Shown: positions 61,551-64,000 of the stretch, in pieces | How positions within the stretch are numbered: position 1 is the first letter of the stretch | Layout: every line of letters begins with the position of its first letter | From: Rubripirellula amarantea | Lineage (GTDB): Bacteria > Planctomycetota > Planctomycetia > Pirellulales > Pirellulaceae | DNA length: 64,000 bases | Reading direction: 5' to 3' | NCBI RefSeq assembly: GCF_007859865.1 | Contig: NZ_SJPI01000001.1 | Coordinates: forward strand, 1,860,001-1,924,000 | Notes under the pieces: generated by a model | What the model was told of the DNA's origin: nothing | Database searches by the model: none | The model's input: the letters and a program-made list of their open reading frames with translations, nothing else | Position numbers and translations under genes: made by a program

Positions 61551-62735
61551 CTATGATTCGTGATCGGTCGAAGGCGATTCGAGGTAGTCGTCGATGTAGA
61601 GCATCTCGACCATCGTTTTGCCCGCAGCTAGAAGAGGCGAAGCGACAGCAGCCCCGATGAAACCGAAGAGAACGCCCATGATGGCTTGAAAGGAAATTAG
61701 CAACGCAGGCGGAAGCGAGACGGCCTTTTGCTGAATCAACGGAGTGACGACATAACTTTCAAAAAGTTGCAGGCCCATGTAACCGCCGACAACGAACCCG
61801 ACGGTCCCTGTTCCCTGCGGTAGAGCAAACATTACCGCCAAGAACAAAGCCACTGCCGCCCCAATGTTTGGAATGAACGTGAGTAGCGCAGTGAGAATGC
61901 CAAGGGTAGCCGCCATCGGAACGCCCAGTACTAGCAAGAGTAGAAACGCGCCCGATCCCGTGGCCAGCATCGAGCCGAACCGTCCTATCAACCATCGCCA
62001 AAGCGTGTCCCCTGTCCTGTCGAATACTTCTCTATACCGCTCGCGCTTGGGTACAGGAACTAAGCTCACCAGGCCATCGCGGTATGTCGTTGGGCTGATC
62101 GATAGAAATAGGCCCACGAAGAAAATCAGCAAACTATTGACGATTAGCCCAAACGTTGTTTTGAATATTTGGCCGACGGTTGACGCTACTTGCTTGACTG
62201 GTTCCGGGATGCTCTCGAGCTGAAGACCCGATTGGTCACTGGAGTTCTGATCCGACGTTCCTTCTTTATTTTTGTTTTCGGCTTGGTCGTCTGTGTTGTT
62301 GGAGCGATTCGACCCTTGTCGTTTTTGCTTGATGTCGAGTGCATCCGAAAGAAAAGGTGTGCCTGCGATTGTGGTCCGAAGCGTTGGGTACTCACTGATG
62401 AGCGTCCCGAGTTCACTCATGCCCTCGTCGATTCGGTCACTTGCTTCGTCGATCTGGCTGTTGATTTGAACAAAGAAAAATGCGTGGGCTAGGACGATTG
62501 CGATCAGCAGGGCGGAGACTACCACGGCTAACGTTCCCCGATATCCGACGGGACTGTATGTGCTAATCCAGCTCGCAAGCTTCGTCAGAAAAACGCCGAA
62601 CAGGATACCCAGGAACAAAATCATGATGATTTCATTCGCAATGATAAAGACACTGCTCAGAGTCGCGATCAGCAACAATAGTCCTATCGGACGGACTAAA
62701 TCGACCGGCAGTCGGTCTTCGGAGTGCTTAGTCAC
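61551..62735 (-). CDS. AI-2E family transporter (TqsA/PerM-like permease)
   Basis: 394 residues with about eight membrane helices. N-terminal hydrophobic pairs (about 12-45 and 60-85) and the C-terminal signature GFVVGGYMGLQLFESYVVTPLIQQKAVSLPPALL (split across the loop) with GVLFGFIGAAVASPLLA define the family. A polar insert of about 45 residues (KQKRQGSNRSNNTDDQAENKNKEG and following) sits in the periplasmic/cytoplasmic loop and is low complexity. Substrate not known; not necessarily autoinducer-2. Probably transcribed with the 56-residue gene upstream (98-base gap). Confidence 0.88.
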   Translation of the reverse strand: MTKHSEDRLPVDLVRPIGLLLLIATLSSVFIIANEIIMILFLGILFGVFLTKLASWISTYSPVGYRGTLAVVVSALLIAIVLAHAFFFVQINSQIDEASDRIDEGMSELGTLISEYPTLRTTIAGTPFLSDALDIKQKRQGSNRSNNTDDQAENKNKEGTSDQNSSDQSGLQLESIPEPVKQVASTVGQIFKTTFGLIVNSLLIFFVGLFLSISPTTYRDGLVSLVPVPKRERYREVFDRTGDTLWRWLIGRFGSMLATGSGAFLLLLVLGVPMAATLGILTALLTFIPNIGAAVALFLAVMFALPQGTGTVGFVVGGYMGLQLFESYVVTPLIQQKAVSLPPALLISFQAIMGVLFGFIGAAVASPLLAAGKTMVEMLYIDDYLESPSTDHES

Positions 62736-62833
62736 GGTTGATTGTCACCATCAATAGTTGAGCAAATTGATCGGCAGTAACGTTATCGATCGGAACGGTG
62801 ATCGGAACAACTGACGTTTAGTACGCACTCGGC

Positions 62834-63004
62834 TCAAGTAAGCCAATAGAACAGTGCAAAAGCCATCAGAACAATCGCCAACACAACGGGATAGGTGAGC
62901 CCCACGACAGCAAACGGAGCACCTGGAACTTCTTCACCAAGCTTCTTGTCTTCGTCGATGACGGCGTCTTTCAGCGTTTCTATTTGACCTTTGTCACTGC
63001 TCAT
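62834..63004 (-). CDS. Small membrane protein, 56 aa
   Basis: Read directly on the minus strand: MSSDKGQIETLKDAVIDEDK, then KLGEEVPGAPFAVVGLTYPV and one hydrophobic C-terminal helix VLAIVLMAFALFYW ending LT. A charged cytosolic half and one membrane helix suggest a small tail-anchored protein of unknown function. It has a perfect sigma-54 promoter 62 bases upstream, which is the main support for the gene. No family recognised. Confidence 0.68.
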   Translation of the reverse strand: MSSDKGQIETLKDAVIDEDKKLGEEVPGAPFAVVGLTYPVVLAIVLMAFALFYWLT

Positions 63005-63065
63005 TCTTCTATCTTTCTCTAGAGGCTATATCGGTCGAGACCAGAACGGACAGAACGGACAGAAC

Positions 63066-63080
63066 GCAAACATGATGCCA
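63066..63080 (-). promoter_or_regulatory. sigma-54 promoter of the 56-aa membrane protein gene
   Basis: Minus strand reads T-TGGCAT-CATGT-TTGC-G, an exact match to TGGCAY-N5-TTGC, ending 62 bases before the ATG at 63004. Confidence 0.75.
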
Positions 63081-63221
63081 AAGCGACCAACGCGCATTTT
63101 TAGCGTGCATGCGTGATCCAGTACGAAATTGGTTGCGGGAAAAACTGTCAGTATGGTGCAACGGCGACCACTTCATCTTGGGAAGACGAGGATCGAATCA
63201 TCGGAACCGACATTCGAAGAT

Positions 63222-63236
63222 TGGCATGCGACATGC
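63222..63236 (+). promoter_or_regulatory. Candidate sigma-54 promoter of the aldehyde dehydrogenase gene
   Basis: Plus strand reads T-TGGCAT-GCGAC-ATGC-G, one mismatch in the -12 box, ending 90 bases before the ATG at 63326. Confidence 0.52.
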
Positions 63237-63325
63237 GTTGAGGGCTCATTAATCTCGCCCACTGACAATTCAAGACTTTGCTTAACAGATTCGAGCAACT
63301 ACGTATCTCAATGAAAGGCTGTACC

Positions 63326-64000
63326 ATGACCATCACGAGTGTTAACCCTGCGACGAACGAGACGCTCCAAGAATTCGAACCGCTCACGAAGGACGACGTT
63401 ATCAACGCGATTGGGGTTGGGCGTGATGCCTATCTAGAGTGGCGACAAACCTCGTTCGATCAACGGAATTCCTGCCTATTAAAGTTTGCCGAGCTTCTGA
63501 GAAGCGACTCAGACATTTATGCCCGAATGATCACCCGGGACATGGGAAAGCGTATTTCCGAGAGTCAGTATGAAATCAACTATTGTGCTGACATCGCTGA
63601 ATTCTACGCGAATGGGGCGGAACAGTTCTTAGCTGATCAGCCAATGAACGTAGAAGGTGTCAACGCTTACATCCGGCATGAACCGCTTGGAGTGTTGATG
63701 GGTGTCATGCCATGGAACTTTCCATTCTATCAAGTGGTGCGGTTCGCTACTCCTAACATCATGGCTGGTAACACCGTGATGGTGAAACACGCGAGCAACG
63801 TTCCACAGTGTGCAGAAGCGATCGAAGAGCTGTTCGCCGACTGCGGATTACCAAACGGCGTCTACCAAAACTTGTTCATACCTTCGGAGTTTGTCGACGC
63901 AATTGTTTCAGACTCGCGGGTCCAAGGGGTGTCACTTACCGGTAGCGAAGCTGCCGGTGCAGCCGTTGCCGCCTTAGCCGGAAAGAACCTCAAACGTAGC
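63326..64000 (+). CDS. NAD(P)-dependent succinate-semialdehyde dehydrogenase-like protein (5' part only)
   Basis: 225 residues are seen before the window ends. ALDH superfamily features: TRDMGKRISESQYEI, EPLGVLMGVMPWNFPFYQVVRF (nucleotide-site entry), GNTVMVKHASNVPQCA (Lys) and GVSLTGSEAAGAAVA. The catalytic Cys/Glu region lies beyond the edge. The N-terminus TSVNPATNETLQEF is typical of GabD/Sad-type enzymes that oxidise succinate semialdehyde. The ATG at 63326 has AAAGG eight bases upstream; the in-frame ATG at 63311 is less likely. Confidence 0.85.
   Translation, partial: MTITSVNPATNETLQEFEPLTKDDVINAIGVGRDAYLEWRQTSFDQRNSCLLKFAELLRSDSDIYARMITRDMGKRISESQYEINYCADIAEFYANGAEQFLADQPMNVEGVNAYIRHEPLGVLMGVMPWNFPFYQVVRFATPNIMAGNTVMVKHASNVPQCAEAIEELFADCGLPNGVYQNLFIPSEFVDAIVSDSRVQGVSLTGSEAAGAAVAALAGKNLKRS

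Larger units (their letters stand above)
63005..63325. other. Divergent region between the small membrane gene and the aldehyde dehydrogenase
   Basis: 321 bases with no gene. The repeat CAGAACGGA occurs three times around 63040-63064. It contains one sigma-54-type site facing each side (63066-63080 minus, 63222-63236 plus). Confidence 0.5.

Overview
The window most likely comes from a planctomycete, probably a Rhodopirellula-like member of the Pirellulaceae. This is inferred from moderate GC, a TIGR03067-type secreted protein, very large PAS-rich hybrid kinases and many small orphan membrane/stress genes. No rRNA, tRNA, CRISPR array, insertion sequence or phage gene was seen. The chromosome is densely coded, with short operons on both strands. 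The two window edges cut a CsbD-type gene (left) and an aldehyde dehydrogenase (right).

Layout. 0-1.6 kb: CsbD-like protein and a small orphan protein. 1.6-7.6 kb: a 1994-residue CheB/CheR/PAS hybrid histidine kinase. 7.85-11.8 kb: sulfur/copper operon (metallo-beta-lactamase + two rhodaneses, two half-size YeeE/YedE permeases, a 21-Cys four-helix protein, an SDR). 11.75-15.9 kb: three-gene biosynthetic operon (SbnA-like synthase, FAD/NAD(P)-binding protein, PLP decarboxylase). 16-24.8 kb: complete 'ligase-associated' DNA repair cluster (PdeM, DEXH helicase, ATP-dependent ligase, MBL exonuclease, UdgX fusion, radical SAM). 25-32.7 kb: small envelope, stress and hypothetical genes. 33-34.5 kb: an NtrC-type sigma-54 activator. 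34.5-43 kb: GCS2-type ligase, M20 amidohydrolase, PNPOx, PfpI, dehydrogenase, secreted acidic protein, GH32-like protein, SDR. 43.3-46.1 kb: a seven-gene minus-strand run of CsbD/DUF883-like membrane proteins plus a stand-alone Hpt protein. 46.4-51 kb: receiver protein, BrkB-family protein, DUF892 ferritin-like protein, methyltransferase, C39-like protease. 51-58.2 kb: GH13 branching-enzyme-like protein and a second CheB/CheR hybrid kinase that carries a LOV photosensor domain. 58.4-64 kb: DUF421, large catalase, AI-2E transporter, small membrane protein, aldehyde dehydrogenase.

The main result of the hunt is a dense set of sigma-54 (-24/-12) promoters. Reading intergenic DNA in the direction of the following gene, the pattern TGGCAY-N5-TTGC occurs exactly at 8 places and with one mismatch at about 10 more. 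All but one end 48-90 bases before a start codon; the exception, the catalase site, lies 308 bases out. They sit mostly before stress-type genes (CsbD x2, DUF1328, YeaQ/GlsB, PfpI, DUF892, DUF421, a lipoprotein, an acidic secreted protein, possibly catalase), and also before the SbnA-like operon, the GH13 gene and the sigma-54 activator itself.

Together with two hybrid kinases ending in receivers, a stand-alone Hpt protein, a stand-alone receiver and an NtrC-type activator, the window could encode a phosphorelay-controlled sigma-54 general stress regulon with a light input. The parts are seen in the sequence; the wiring is inference.
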